A DNA stretch of 64,000 bases from contig JAPYMA010003027.1 of NCBI GenBank assembly GCA_035041965.1, positions 1 to 64,000 of the forward strand, given 5' to 3'. Shown here in pieces: positions 48,631 to 59,770 of this stretch. Made by a program: the position numbers and the translations under genes. This stretch comes from Anisakis pegreffii (Eukaryota; Nematoda; Chromadorea; Rhabditida; Anisakidae). The notes below the pieces were generated by a model. It was not told the origin of the DNA and made no database searches. It worked only from the letters and a program-made list of their open reading frames with translations. Numbering within the stretch: the stretch's first letter is position 1; each line of letters begins with the position of its first letter.

Positions 48631-49831
48631 TTATCGTAATAGAGAATTCAGTCGTCCGGCGCACAAGCCAAAGTTTGTCACTAAGTAAGGTTGTGATGAT
48701 TTCCATGGCCATGAGACGCTATTGCGGCCGGATGGAAGGCGTTGAATGGATGAGTTGAAGGCCTGTAGGGCTCGTTCATCGTCCTCAATTGTTTCGTCGG
48801 GATTGCCGATGCCGATTGCTTCCAAAGACCATAGATCTTCGACTTTAAAATGAACAGAACCGACTAGGACGAGAGCAGTTTTTATGGTAGGTAGAGGGCG
48901 ATATTGCGGTTGGACATGACCGTATCCGCCAATGAGAGGACCGATATGTGAATCGTATAATGTGAATCCTGAGTCGAGTCGTTTGACATGAGGAAATGGT
49001 TGGGTGATACGTGGTAAAGTATGAGCTTCGAAAATGTGTCTAGATCCATCAGTGAGGACGATGCCCAGTGTTACTGTAATAATTGTGAATGTGTTTCCGA
49101 CAGAGTCGCCAACTCCGTGGATTGTTAATGGGGTACGTTGGCCGTGGTCAAGGCCAAGTTTAGAAGCGAAGTATTCAGTTATGAATGATGTTTGGCTCCT
49201 TTGATCTAAAAATGTTTTGGCTGGACGAGTTGTTTGGGGTAAAGTTATATTGTATACGAGAGTTGTTTGACAGAGAAGAAGTGGAATTCTGAGATCTGAG
49301 GAGTCGTTGTTGGTAATCGTTTGAGTTGTCGCAGAGATATGATGTGGGTCAGGAAGTTGGTCAGATGAAGATAGGTCGGCAACGATGTTGGTTGGCGTTG
49401 ATAGGTCATGTTGTGGTGACGACGAAGGGGTTGTAGTTTGTTTAGATGTGGGTGTTTGTTGAGAAGGTAAGAGGCAAAGGAGTGTGTGATTTGCTGCGTT
49501 GCAGTACATACATTTTCTGGCAGTGCAGGTTTGATAGTTATGATTAGCTCGAAGGCAGAGGAAGCAAAGTTTTAATTCTGTCGCGCGTCGTTTTCGATCA
49601 AGTGGTGATTTGTATGTTGTGCAGTCTCTATTCCAGCGCATACCGTTGCAAAAAACACATGGAGTTCGTGGAATGGATTTGTGAGAAGTGGGTCGTTGAG
49701 GGGGTTTTGGAATTTTAGGCGACGGTTGAACGAGGTTGTGTTGAGTATGGGATGACCGAGGTATAATGTTGCGTTGAGTGTGTGCTGTGAATGCTGATGA
49801 TTGTCGAGTTGGAGTGTATTGATGAGTGGGT
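48631..49831 (-). pseudogene. BEL/Pao zinc knuckles and aspartic protease region (DUF1758)
   Basis: Cysteine clusters PCVFCNG and LCFLCLRANHNYQTC, then CMYCNAANHTLLC, are nucleic-acid-binding zinc knuckles. The following part, with FLDQRSQTSFITEYFA, is the DUF1758 retropepsin. The canonical D-S/T-G is here FLDQRSQ, the usual variant place for this family. The frame stops at 48633-48631 (TAA) although similarity continues. Confidence 0.85.
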
Positions 49832-50890
49832 TCATTTTTTCCCTATGAATGAGGGTTTGGGACGTGGGTGTATACCTTCTGGATGTAGGGGAGAGTTAGT
49901 GGTGGGTTCGACGTTGGCTAACATGAGGGTTATGTTCAAAAGAATGGTGAGGAAGGCACTGGGAGGATATGGCTGATATTTGAGTTTTTCAGGATGCATG
50001 AGTGTCTTCGTAGTCATATTGAGGTGGTCTTCGAGTTCGTAGATTACATGCTCGCTGTTTGTGTCGATGCCTGCAATTTGCATTTGATGTATGATTCGGC
50101 TTGCTTGGTTGTTGTAGCGCATGAGATCAGTTGAGTTATGTTCTGGATTGCGTAACTGGCGTAGTTCGTCATGCAGTCGACGGCCGAGGGTATTTTTGTT
50201 ACCGAATTGCAGCTGAAGTGTTTTAATGACTGGTTCATAGTTGTCCTCATGTAGATTGTGACCACGGATGGCATCAAGAGCTTTTCCCCGGAGGCAATTA
50301 AGCAAGTATGATAACTTTTGGACGTTGGATAGGTGGGGTTGCCGATCCACGGTAGTTTCGAAAAGAGCCCAAAAGTCATACCAACGAGATTGGTCGCCAC
50401 TAAATATGGGTAACTCCATTTTTGGTAGAGGTAATAAGCTAAGAGTGTGGTTGGGGTTGGGGTTGGGATTGCGAGCTGGGGATGCTAGGCGGTTGGGTGA
50501 AGGAGATTGTAATTGCTGGAGGGCGGTATTGAGGTCGCGTTCCAAAAATTCGAGTTTTTGAATGCGGTTGGCAGTCTGGTCAAGGGTGGAGTAAAGGCCG
50601 TTGGGGCCGTTAACCATTTTGTGGAAGGAATCGTGTTCGGCTTCTATGAGTATCGGAGAGTCTTTTGCGGAAAGTTGATTGATGATGCTTGACCATTGGT
50701 TGAACATTTGCTGAAGCATGCCCTGCTTGAGTTGAAGAAGGCGGCGAGTTGTGTCGGCGGTGCGGGCAGTCTAACGAATAGTAGTGATTTGTTCGTGGGG
50801 ATCGACTTCCGGGTCGATACAAAATTCCAGTACTTTGTCGCATTGCTGAATGAGGGGTTGGCACGCTGTAATAGCTGCGAGTCAGGTGAT
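49832..50890 (-). pseudogene. BEL/Pao gag (DUF1759-like), broken
   Basis: The gag polyprotein would form the particle core. The segment PIFSGDQSRWYDFWALFE and the following helices match the DUF1759 gag region. The open part runs 50719-49832. Similar sequence extends upstream in the same frame to about 50890 but is cut by an in-frame TAG at 50773-50771. The frame ends in an A-run at 49837-49832, and the zinc-knuckle/pol region continues in the +1 frame. Confidence 0.85.
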
Positions 50891-51060
50891 CGATAGATGA
50901 GTTGAACGGAGTGGGGCGGCTTTCTGCATGGTTGGGTGGACTTATGACGCACCATTCGAAGGCACGATAGCCTTCCTTTCTTTGACCTCTTTATTGGATT
51001 TGTGGAACGAGGAAAAGGGGAAGAGACCCTGGAATTACAACACAATGACAATACAGCAAT

Positions 51061-51201
51061 AATGAAATCGACTATCGATCACAGTGATAAAGCAATGAGT
51101 GACGGGTGATAGGGCTGAACGGCGAGTGCCGATGAACGACGTTGAATTATCGAGGGACGGGACGAGTGAGGTGGTCGGAGTGCGGGTTAACAACCTGAAG
51201 T
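51061..51201. other. leader of the BEL/Pao element
   Basis: This non-coding stretch lies between the hairpin array and the gag region (element read on the minus strand). It is GC-richer than the window average. A primer-binding site was looked for but none was named. Confidence 0.4.
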
Positions 51202-51510
51202 GAACGTGAAATTAGCGCTGGGATTGTTTGGCGCTAATCAGCGTCAAACTACGATCTGACGCTGGTTAGCGTCCGGCTACGGTGCGGTGCTGGTTAGCAC
51301 CCGGCTATAGTTTGACGCTATTAGCGTCCAGGAGCAATTTGGTGCTAATTAGCACCCAGGAACCACTTTGGTGCTTATTAGCACCCTGGAATCTTTTGGC
51401 GCCGATTGGCACCGGGTTATGATTTGGTAATAATTAGCACCCGGGAACGAAATTGGTGCTAATTAGCACCCGGCAACAATTTGGCGCCGGTTGGTGCCCT
51501 GGAACGCTGT
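51202..51510. repeat. 28-bp tandem array of short palindromes (10 units)
   Basis: Ten palindromic cores of 15-16 bp begin at 51230, 51258, 51286, 51314, 51341, 51370, 51398, 51426, 51455 and 51483, that is every 27-29 bp. Two stem types alternate: GACGCT..AGCGTC and GGTGCT..AGCACC, with tetranucleotide centres AATT, GGTT or TATT. A degenerate unit precedes at 51202. Spacers contain CCAGGA, CCGGCT or CCGGGAACGA. The array sits in the leader upstream of gag on the minus strand. Confidence 0.92.
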
Positions 51511-51808
51511 AGACCTTGGGGATGGGACCCAGGGAAGAAGACCAACTGGATCGGATTGAATCGAATGACTAGTCGCCTTTTGTCGTTTCTTTTATACTGT
51601 TTAATTTTTGAGTGTTCCACCCCTTTCCCAAGATGATTGTTTTGTCTTCGTTGATCTCGGCTGTTATCGGCTTTTGGATCAGCGAATATTTTTGTCTTGA
51701 AAACCTTTCATGTTTATCTTATTTTTCCGGTTAAAAAATCGATTTCATTTTTCTTCGATTATTTTGATTTCAATTAAGAATATTACCTTAATTCGCTCTC
51801 ATCGCGAC
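51511..51808. other. no feature recognised
   Basis: This sequence lies between the hairpin array and the second copy of the segmental repeat. It may be the outer leader or a 5' LTR remnant of the BEL/Pao element, but no LTR partner was found. Confidence 0.4.
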
Positions 51809-53678
51809 AGATCAACAAAAATCAATTGCCGTTCGATAGTGATCAAAAAAGTGTGTATTGATAACGTCTCCCATTCGACTGTTTATATAGGATTAGCTAA
51901 ATGCTTCCTGAGAATTCTATATCATGTGAGCTGATTGCTTATCATGTGAGGCGATTACATCATGCTTTTATAGATGCTCAAAAACTTTAAAGACGTCAGG
52001 GTTTTGGAGACGCATTGATCATCTTCTTGTTCGATTCTGTTTATTGCACTGTTTATTAGCTTTGTTATCAGTAATTATATTCTTTTTAGCAGTGAATGAA
52101 AAATCTTGTCAGTCCGAAAGAGCAAAGTATAGTGTATGAGATACGATAAGCATAAGAATATTGTTTCCTATTTCTTACCGATCGCCTAATCAAAACTTCT
52201 TCAGTGAGTGTTGGATGAGAAGAATTCCTGAATGATTGAAATTGATGCATTGGTTGAAAAGTTTTGGAAAAATATACCTGAAAAATACTGTTCTAAAATG
52301 CAACAAATTTCGAAAGACTCGGAAATGCAAAACCTTCTTTTAATTATTTTGAAATGTTGCGAAAATTTTGAAATTTTGCAAAGTTTCGAATGCGAAATGG
52401 TTCAATTTTCGTTATTCTGCTCAAAATTTCAATAAAAAACAAAGGTACATGATTTTTGGATTTCCCCTGCATTTCAAGAGTGCAAACTGAGCGCGGAATG
52501 CAAAATGAAGATTCTTTACGTTACCATTATTGTTTTGTGTATGCCTTACTGTATCCTAAATTTAAAATACCACATTAAACGGTTTCTTACATTAAGAATA
52601 ACCAACCAAACGATTTCATATCAAACAAAAAACTTTGCAAGACCATTAGTTGCTAGGTTTCTTGTTTGAAATCAATTTTTGTTGCTTTATTTATTGCTCA
52701 TTAAAACAAATACAAAATCAACAAGAAAGATACCCGAATAAAAGAGAATTGCACTAAAAGGAACAACTGATCTCATCGAATCGAAAGCCATCAAAAAATG
52801 ATGGGATTTATCTCATACCATATCCACGGTGTCTAATTCAGTCATCTATTAACAAAACAACTACTTAAGAATGAAAGCCGCATCAAACCCATCAGTTCTG
52901 CCAGCTGACATCCATTCAGCTGTTAGGTCCGCCGTCTTATCGTTAGATGTCATACAAGTCTTTGATTTTCTTCATATAAGATAAATTTTCTTTTTACGAC
53001 GCCATGTCCTGTAATTCGCTTGTGCGTTAATGTGAGGCCCAACCAATGGTGAGGATTTGCTTCGAGTCTGAGCAGAATCTGGATTCTCTTCATGAATCCT
53101 GGAACTTTAAATCGACAGCTTACAAGAAGGCACAGATCCTTGGAAGTGAGTATAGCACTGATCTATTAAACAATCTTCAAGGCTGAGCTAGCACCTTAAA
53201 CACTTCCAGCGAGCATTCGCGTATCTATCTGATAACCATAATAAAGCTTGTTTTGACTTAAACTACTGGCGATGCATTTTCCAACCAATGATTTCCTTCT
53301 GTTGCGCCCATAATCTGGATCCTGTCTGTCATACGGATGGTTCAGTTGATTTAAACTAAGCGAGTGATGTATTGGAATTGCGTCAGATGACGTCACCAGT
53401 GTTCTGCAATCAAAACTTATCGAATCAACATTTGAAAATGTTTAAGACAGAACTGAGGGGCCACAGGGAATGATCGTTGGTGAGCCACGAAGGGCCGTGC
53501 CACCAGATTGAAGAATTCTACAGGTCTCGGGGTGAAGTTCTGCGTATGGCAAGATCGGCTGGGTTGTCTGTTGTTGGTATGTAACGGTATTCGATATCGG
53601 AAGTTGTATGCAATTCATTGAGTCGCTTTTGTATGAATCGTGGCAGTTTTTCTGAAGTTGGAGAACATATCCATGCGA
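51809..53678. repeat. segmental repeat, copy 2, including a Pao RNase H fragment
   Basis: The stretch copies 45212-47381 with an internal deletion of about 305 bp. From 53456 to 53678 it repeats the RNase H end of the Pao element before running into a 10-N gap. A tandem duplication of a unit of about 6.6 kb (45212-51808) would explain both copies. Confidence 0.88.
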
Positions 53679-53688
53679 NNNNNNNNNN
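53679..53688. other. assembly gap of 10 N
   Basis: The gap joins the Pao RNase H fragment to a second occurrence of sequence already present at 52830-53455. The junction may be an assembly artefact. Confidence 0.97.
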
Positions 53689-54314
53689 TGTCTAATTCAG
53701 TCATCTATTAACAAAACAACTACTTAAGAATGAAAGCCGCATCAAACCCATCAGTTCTGCCAGCTGACATCCATTCAGCTGTTAGGTCCGCCGTCTTATC
53801 GTTAGATGTCATACAAGTCTTTGATTTTCTTCATATAAGATAAATTTTCTTTTTACGACGCCATGTCCTGTAATTCGCTTGTGCGTTAATGTGAGGCCCA
53901 ACCAATGGTGAGGATTTGCTTCGAGTCTGAGCAGAATCTGGATTCTCTTCATGAATCCTGGAACTTTAAATCGACAGCTTACAAGAAGGCACAGATCCTT
54001 GGAAGTGAGTATAGCACTGATCTATTAAACAATCTTCAAGGCTGAGCTAGCACCTTAAACACTTCCAGCGAGCATTCGCGTATCTATCTGATAACCATAA
54101 TAAAGCTTGTTTTGACTTAAACTACTGGCGATGCATTTTCCAACCAATGATTTCCTTCTGTTGCGCCCATAATCTGGATCCTGTCTGTCATACGGATGGT
54201 TCAGTTGATTTAAACTAAGCGAGTGATGTATTGGAATTGCGTCAGATGACGTCACCAGTGTTCTGCAATCAAAACTTATCGAATCAACATTTGAAAATGT
54301 TTAAGACAGAACTG
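53689..54314. repeat. segmental repeat, copy 3 (partial)
   Basis: This stretch equals 52830-53455 at an offset of 859 with no difference noticed. It ends exactly where copies 1 and 2 pass into Pao sequence and is followed instead by the first PAN-like gene. Confidence 0.9.
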
Positions 54315-54346
54315 GCTATTCCGTTGGAAATTTCGATATCAGCAGA

Positions 54347-54662
54347 ATGAATGTTACTGCATCCACGATCATCATGCTGCAATACGTGCTATACCCAGAT
54401 CAATATTTGGATGGTTACACTTACGGCATCACTGAAATTTCAAACCATACGAATATCATTGGTGAATGTGCGAACCATTGCGCGGCGAAGTTCTGCCCAG
54501 GATTTTCAATTTTCGTTGGGAAATGCGTAATTTACTATCATATCGCATCAATGAACACGTTAAAATCAGCACTGAGCTATGTCCGTGTCGCGAATATAGC
54601 GAATAAGCAACAATGCGAATGGCATCGTATGCAAGAACAGTATTATAACGAAATACCGCCAG
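54347..54662 (+). CDS. PAN/apple-like cysteine-rich protein, first exon (family member 1)
   Basis: The exon encodes about 105 residues from MNVTASTIIMLQYVL and ends at CCGCCAG|GTTACA with one spare base. The pattern ECANHCAAKFCPGFSIF..KC, then QC near the end, fits the PAN/apple fold, which mediates protein or carbohydrate binding in extracellular proteins. The N-terminus is moderately hydrophobic and could be a signal peptide. Its upstream sequence is the segmental repeat ending only 32 bp before ATG, unlike members 2 and 3. Downstream exons were not identified. The open frame continues to 54757 if the donor is not used. Confidence 0.6.
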
Positions 54663-54757
54663 GTTACATTCTTTTTCTGTGTTCGCCTCTATCGTCTAGC
54701 TTCCAAGTAATGTGCTCAGCCAAAATGTCAATTCATACGTTAATCATGTCTCTGTAG

Positions 54758-55510
54758 CAATTAGTGATGCCTCAATTCGTGTTCTATTCTAGTTCGCAAA
54801 TGACGAAGGAACAGTTTGGAATAGAATAAAGGCTTTTTGAGCCCAAAGGAATAGAATAGAACAGTTTTCAACAGATTTTAGCTGTTCAATCCAAAATTCC
54901 TGATAATATGCTCAGCGTGTTGATGATTTCAAAATGGGATGAGAAAGTACAATGGCAGTTGATTACTTTTCATTTTCTAGTTTAGTTGTCATCGTTTGCT
55001 TATTTTTTCATTTTAGAAGTTTGTTTGGTTTGTTGGTTCGTGTTTAGTGTTGAAAGAATACCTTATTGCTGACTGATCAGATGAAAAGAAGATGTTGTTG
55101 TTTTGACTGTTTAATGGCGTTATGAAGTTTTCTCGATTAAACAGCGCAAATGAAGGAACACTTGAAAGTAGGGAATAGCAACAGCAATAATTTTTGCTAA
55201 ATAGTGTTTTAGTGAAAATCAGCATTGCTTTTTCCGGTTAACGTCACACCGTTAGCGAAAAGCTGCAGCTACTTTTTCGTCAGCGAATGTATTGTAATAG
55301 CGAATTATTTTTTGTTTAAGAAATATTTTTTCGACCGACTAGCGATTAGCATCTCTACTTTTTTTAGTAATATTAGTTTTGGCGTAGTGCATTGAGTAAT
55401 GGGAACAGTGATACATTATTGCTGTCGGTGATGACAAATTTGGTTGCATGGATGAATTTAGTGAATTTGGCTGTCGGTGATGAATTAACGTAGTAAAATT
55501 TGGCTGCATG
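54758..55510. other. no gene recognised
   Basis: This is AT-rich sequence after family member 1. A duplicated phrase around GGAATAGAATA (54817-54865) is present. No exon was assigned. Confidence 0.4.
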
Positions 55511-56160
55511 GATGCATTAGTTGCTAGGTTTTATTTCGAGTGGATATGAAACTCACGTAGTTGAAGATAGTCAATCTTGTCTGGTAATGCCATAAATCAC
55601 GTCCCACCCAATTCATGCACTGCTTTTCAACTAAACGCTTTTTATTGTGACGTTGCCTTCTAACAAAAATGATCATTCTACAATCTTTATTACCAAGAAC
55701 AATCTCAGTTTGGTACTAGTGTTTCATGTTTTCGTTTCACTCGGCTGGTTCTGTTACAGTTCCGATATCTCGGTACCAAATTGTTTAGCTTCTTGGGTAC
55801 AGCGTTGAGCAAAGTTGCCTATGCTGTTGGAATCTCGCTCATTCGACGACTTCCTGAAACTTTTAATGATCTTACTCAAGGATTTTCTCTAGCATCACCG
55901 AAACATCCTCCTCTTGTTCACCGGACTGAATGGTCAAGCTGAATGCATGGACGGTCTACCAAAACTTTGGGCCAGTTGTATCAGGCAATTTAATACATCA
56001 GAATTTTCACTCACCTCCGTCATCTTGCACCAAAATTGGAATATCACGTTATGCGGCGTGACATTCCTCGATGAGATGCTAGAAGAGTGTCGAACACAAT
56101 AAGAAGTCGATTAGGTTTCAGAGAAAGGCATTCAGTTGTGAGTTTGGACAGTCGACAGCA
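55511..56160 (+). repeat. upstream block of family member 2, duplicated at 61802-62611
   Basis: The block begins with GATGCATTAGTTGCTAGG and is similar to 61802 onwards. From about 55975 to the start codon the two copies are practically identical. A more diverged third copy precedes the dead member at 61337. It probably contains the promoter and 5' UTR of these genes. Confidence 0.75.
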
Positions 56161-56482
56161 ATGAACATCGCCTCGACAATAGTTACATTTCATTACTTAC
56201 TGCATCAACATCAACTTATAATCGGTAGACATTTTGCGGCAATCACCCCTATGAACAGTTGCTCTCTTCTCGAGGAATGTGCAAAGCAGTGTGCTCTGTA
56301 CTCTTGCCCTGGATTCTCAGTCTTTTGGAACGGCACTTGCCACCTGTTCGGACATATCGACCATATGCAAAATGACCGGTCAGTGTTAAGTTATATAGTC
56401 GGGTCGAATATTGATAATCCTGGGCAATGCAAAAGGTATCATGTTAAGTACAAACAAAACAACAACAACGGAATATCAACAG
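56161..56482 (+). CDS. PAN/apple-like cysteine-rich protein, first exon (family member 2)
   Basis: The 322-nt exon starts MNIASTIVTFHYLL and ends ATCAACAG|GTAAAC with one spare base, the same phase as members 1 and 3. The core ECAKQCALYSCPGFSVFW..TC and a later QC match the PAN/apple cysteine pattern of member 1. It differs from member 3 at only a few residues. A following 30-nt exon candidate (56716-56745) has lost its GT donor. Thr-rich exons further down may belong to this gene. Confidence 0.62.
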
Positions 56483-56715
56483 GTAAACATTTGAAACCAA
56501 TCCAGAGGATACATCACTTAATGCGAGGTGGTCCTGTCCAGTAGATCAATTGTTTTAATCGAATGCAGTGTTCCAAAACCGAGGATTTTTCCAACTATAA
56601 TCAGTTGTACGAGACCTTTGAATGCTTCCAATAGTGCATACTCAACCTGCCATCTGCTATTATACAACTGAACGATAGTTTCGAAAATTTTCATATCTGT
56701 TCGAATGATTCGCAG

Positions 56716-56745
56716 GTCAAGACTTTCCGAAGAAAACAGCAGCAG
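56716..56745 (+). other. candidate 30-nt second exon with defective donor
   Basis: After a CGCAG acceptor the stretch aligns with 63162-63191 (VKTFR/GQDFPR-like frame). In member 3 it is followed by GTAAGG, but here by ATAAGG. If this exon is real, member 2 must skip it or read on. Confidence 0.35.
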
Positions 56746-58514
56746 ATAAGGTGCTGCCAAAAACGAATTCTAACGCTGAAGGTAACGGGAATAACCCGGA
56801 ACGAGATGGAAAATCGATAGATAACATGGGTTTCAAGTCAAAATCAACGAATCATTTGATTAGCTTAATTATACGATTTTCTGAATGATACAATGGTTTG
56901 TTCTCGCTCCAGACGGATGTTTACGAAGCTATGAAGCATGCCATAAAGTCACTGAAAATTGCTCTTATTTCTCATTTCACAGTGTTATTGCAACCGAGTC
57001 CCTGTTCCAATGAAGTTCCTTATTGTTGGTTCCTTATGGACTCTACTAACAAAATGTTTGGTTCTGATCCCAAGCATTCACAAAGTTTTAATGTGCAGAC
57101 GCCGCCGATTGCAATTTGATGAAAACTGCAAAACCTATAGGTTTCGTAGTTTTCTTTGGACTGCACTTATCGTTAGTGTTTTTTGAAGGATTGGTTAGAA
57201 TTTCGGTTTTAGAACTGGAAATATGTGCATTATTGAATATGATCTTGAAATTCATAACGAATGAAGCTCAGAAACTGACGGCATGAAAGACTGTTTGAGT
57301 TAATGATGATGAGAGATCATCACAGTACAGTGTTCGCAGATGACGGGCGAGGTTAATAGTGTCTGCTCCTGTTGACTGCACAATTACTAGCTCGACTCAC
57401 TTTTTTCATGAATGTCAGACGTATGAAGGAATGCGCAAACTACTGAGTGCGCAAATTCTCAAAGTCGATTAAGTCTCCTAAAGTTAATGTTGAACTGAGT
57501 TCGATCACAAGCTCAATTCGAAGCCCATCCTATACGACGATCACTTCAGAAGATGTAACTGTTTCCGATGTTCACGTTACAGTCGAAGCGAAAGTCTCTA
57601 CGCTGCATTCACTCACCTTGTTCATTTTGGTTTTTATCTCTGAAACACTGGTTTTGAACTTGACACTCTCATTTTTCAGTATTCACGGGTATCGACCACC
57701 GAGATGACACAATCAAGAGTATCTCATCGAACAAATTTGAATCTGTAAGGATCAGATCATTTATTCGTACAATTTCATTTTCATTCGAATACTAGAAAGC
57801 AGATTGTTACCTTAAAACATGATGCTTATTGTTAGGAATTTGCACATTAAGATACTGTCAGTTTTCACTGAAAGATCATTTAATAAACTGTGTTAACCGA
57901 TTTGAGCAAGAATACCTCTAACCAATATTGTTATTCTAACTGTATTGCTTGCGCATTCCTCACAGTGCTGCCCAAATCGATGGTCAAATTATTTGATCAT
58001 TAAATCGATCAAAGAAGTCACACGGATCAAGTGAAAATTTTTTAGTTGTTCCTTGAGTCTCATAAAGTTTTTGGGAAGCTTGAATTCTATTTTGAGTACC
58101 TGTCAGCTTAGCTGCACCTCCCTCAACTCCCTGATCGGCTCAATAGTTCACCAATAATCATTCAGCAATGATTCCAATTTAGCACCAAGGTAACCCTAAC
58201 TTGAGCGCATAATATTGAACTATTCAGCCGTCATTCACCAACATCACGTTCTCTAAAGTCTTCCTGTTGCTATGCAACCAGGATAGCCTTTGAAACAGGC
58301 TCTGATACCAACATAAAAATAATTCTTCGAACAGAAAGTACCTTTGCATGAAAAATCCGTCCATTCTGCCTCAGTCTCAGAGCGTGTTTCTTATCTAAAA
58401 AGTATTTCTGTGATTGTTTGCACGATCTTTTGGTTGTTCTTCGCGCACACCAACAATAATAGAAGTGCATCTTTCCTACTGAAGGAACGTGCCATTTTCC
58501 ATGCACTTTTGCAG
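56746..58514. other. introns or intergenic sequence of the PAN-like family; exons unresolved
   Basis: An acceptor followed by ACGGATG at about 56915 has counterparts at 63445 and 63817. The plus frame 57447-57707 (86 aa, Thr/Ser/Val-rich) could be coding but has no flanking splice evidence. Confidence 0.35.
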
Positions 58515-58572
58515 ACGAAGCCTCCATCACCATCAACAAAGCAACCCACTACGCAACAATCCACTACAATAG
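58515..58572 (+). CDS. candidate Thr/Pro-rich exon
   Basis: After TTTTGCAG the frame reads TKPPSPSTKQPTTQQSTTI and meets ATAG|GTCAGT. The composition suits an O-glycosylated stalk. It may be a downstream exon of family member 2, but the phase could not be tied to the first exon. Confidence 0.4.
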
Positions 58573-59035
58573 GTCAGTTCATTCCATCAATACATTTCAA
58601 AACAATTTCAAAGAGCAACCGTAAAACAATATGAATGCTTTACTACTTCCCATCGTTTCCATTGACCGTAATTTTCGGCGGCCAAAACAAAGGCATTTAA
58701 CTTTTTACGAGTACTTTCGGCAACACGTGGAATATGGCAAACCATGAAAGGGTAAAAACGAATTTGCGAAATTTCCCTCAAAAATTCATCGGCATAATTA
58801 AAAGCGTAAACTGTATTCTGCTTACTTTGTGAACGTTAAAACGTATGGTCGAGACAGGTATCATCACGACTACTGATCCGCATCCGAACATCTTTACTTG
58901 TGTAGAAGGAAGAGGATCAACGAATGGAATCGTGATGAGCGAGATGAACATTTACGATGGTGATGAACTGTATTGAGTTGTTGACTGAATAAAGTATGTA
59001 TCGTGCGAGTGTCTGCAATTATACTTTTGCAACGA
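58573..59035. other. no gene recognised
   Basis: Nothing was identified between the two Thr-rich stretches. Confidence 0.4.
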
Positions 59036-59244
59036 ACCATTTTTGTTCACAAACAACAGCTACTTCTCAAAGAACAACTATTTCTAAAAGAATAACTACT
59101 TCTCAAAGAATAACTATTTCACAAAGAATAACTACTTCTCAAAAAATGACTATTTCTCAAAGAATAACTATTGCGCAAAGAACAGCCACTGAATGTTTCT
59201 CTTCACCTTCACAAGGACTGTTTCAATTGCTTTATTGCATGTGA
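59036..59244 (+). CDS. candidate mucin-like exon with 18-bp repeats
   Basis: Seven to eight consecutive 18-bp units (about 59060-59190) encode hexapeptides of the type TTSQRI and TISQRI. The frame is open from upstream to a stop at 59242 and is preceded by a possible AACAACAG acceptor. Thr/Ser-rich repeats are typical of mucin-like surface proteins, but the regular Gln-Arg makes this one unusual. Assignment to family member 2 is inferred from position only. Confidence 0.45.
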
Positions 59245-59762
59245 GCAGGGCACTTTAAGGTGATCATGCCCAATAAGCAACGATGTATGGCGAGTCCACA
59301 ACAAGCTTACAGTTAGCGAGCAGCTTAAGAATCTTCATATGCATTTTAAGGTCCTTTCAATGACTACACTAAGCAAATCAAATGCCTTTAAAATTGTGAA
59401 TCTGTAAAAAATGTCAAACGCACTGAAATCAACTTGGTCAGAAGTTGTTCAAGTGAACATTAGCAAACACTTTATGAGAACAAAGAGAGATTCCGTTGGA
59501 TCAAATAGATCTACAGTTCCTCGTTGCGGAAGCGATCAAATGCTTAGAGTATAATGAGCTCTTCGAATTTACAGAAGATTCAATTTGTTTATGACTGCTC
59601 TTCATCGCAGAATAAAACCCATATTCCTCATTCGTGGAATTTCACTTTCAAAATACATGTGCCTAGTAATTGCAGGCGCATACCTGCAAATCGCAAAAGA
59701 TTTCTTATCGAACCAACAAATTGTTCAGCTGCTTAAGAACAACGTTTAGTTGAGGTGCCCAT
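59245..59762. other. no gene recognised
   Basis: This is AT-rich sequence up to hAT copy 3. A 60-aa frame at 59554-59736 has no family signature. Confidence 0.4.
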
Positions 59763-59770
59763 GTCTTTGC

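Larger units (their letters stand above)
47156..51060 (-). mobile_element. decayed BEL/Pao LTR-type retrotransposon, integrase missing
   Basis: The order on the minus strand is gag, zinc knuckles, aspartic protease, reverse transcriptase, RNase H, as in BEL/Pao elements. Coding similarity ends at about 47156 just after the RNase H C-terminal region, and no integrase domain or DUF5641 region follows. No convincing LTRs were found. The 28-bp hairpin array at 51202-51510 lies in its leader. Several premature stops are present, so the copy is dead. Confidence 0.93.

Noticed and set aside
47156..51060. BEL/Pao YVDN motif as proof of an inactive enzyme
   Set aside because: Asn at this place may be normal in some Pao lineages. 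The Ala at the first catalytic Asp and the stops are better evidence.
45212..53455. Direct repeats 45212-47155 and 51809-53455 as LTRs of the Pao element
   Set aside because: Both copies continue into the same RNase H fragment, and the ends lack TG..CA and a matching target duplication. A segmental duplication explains them better.
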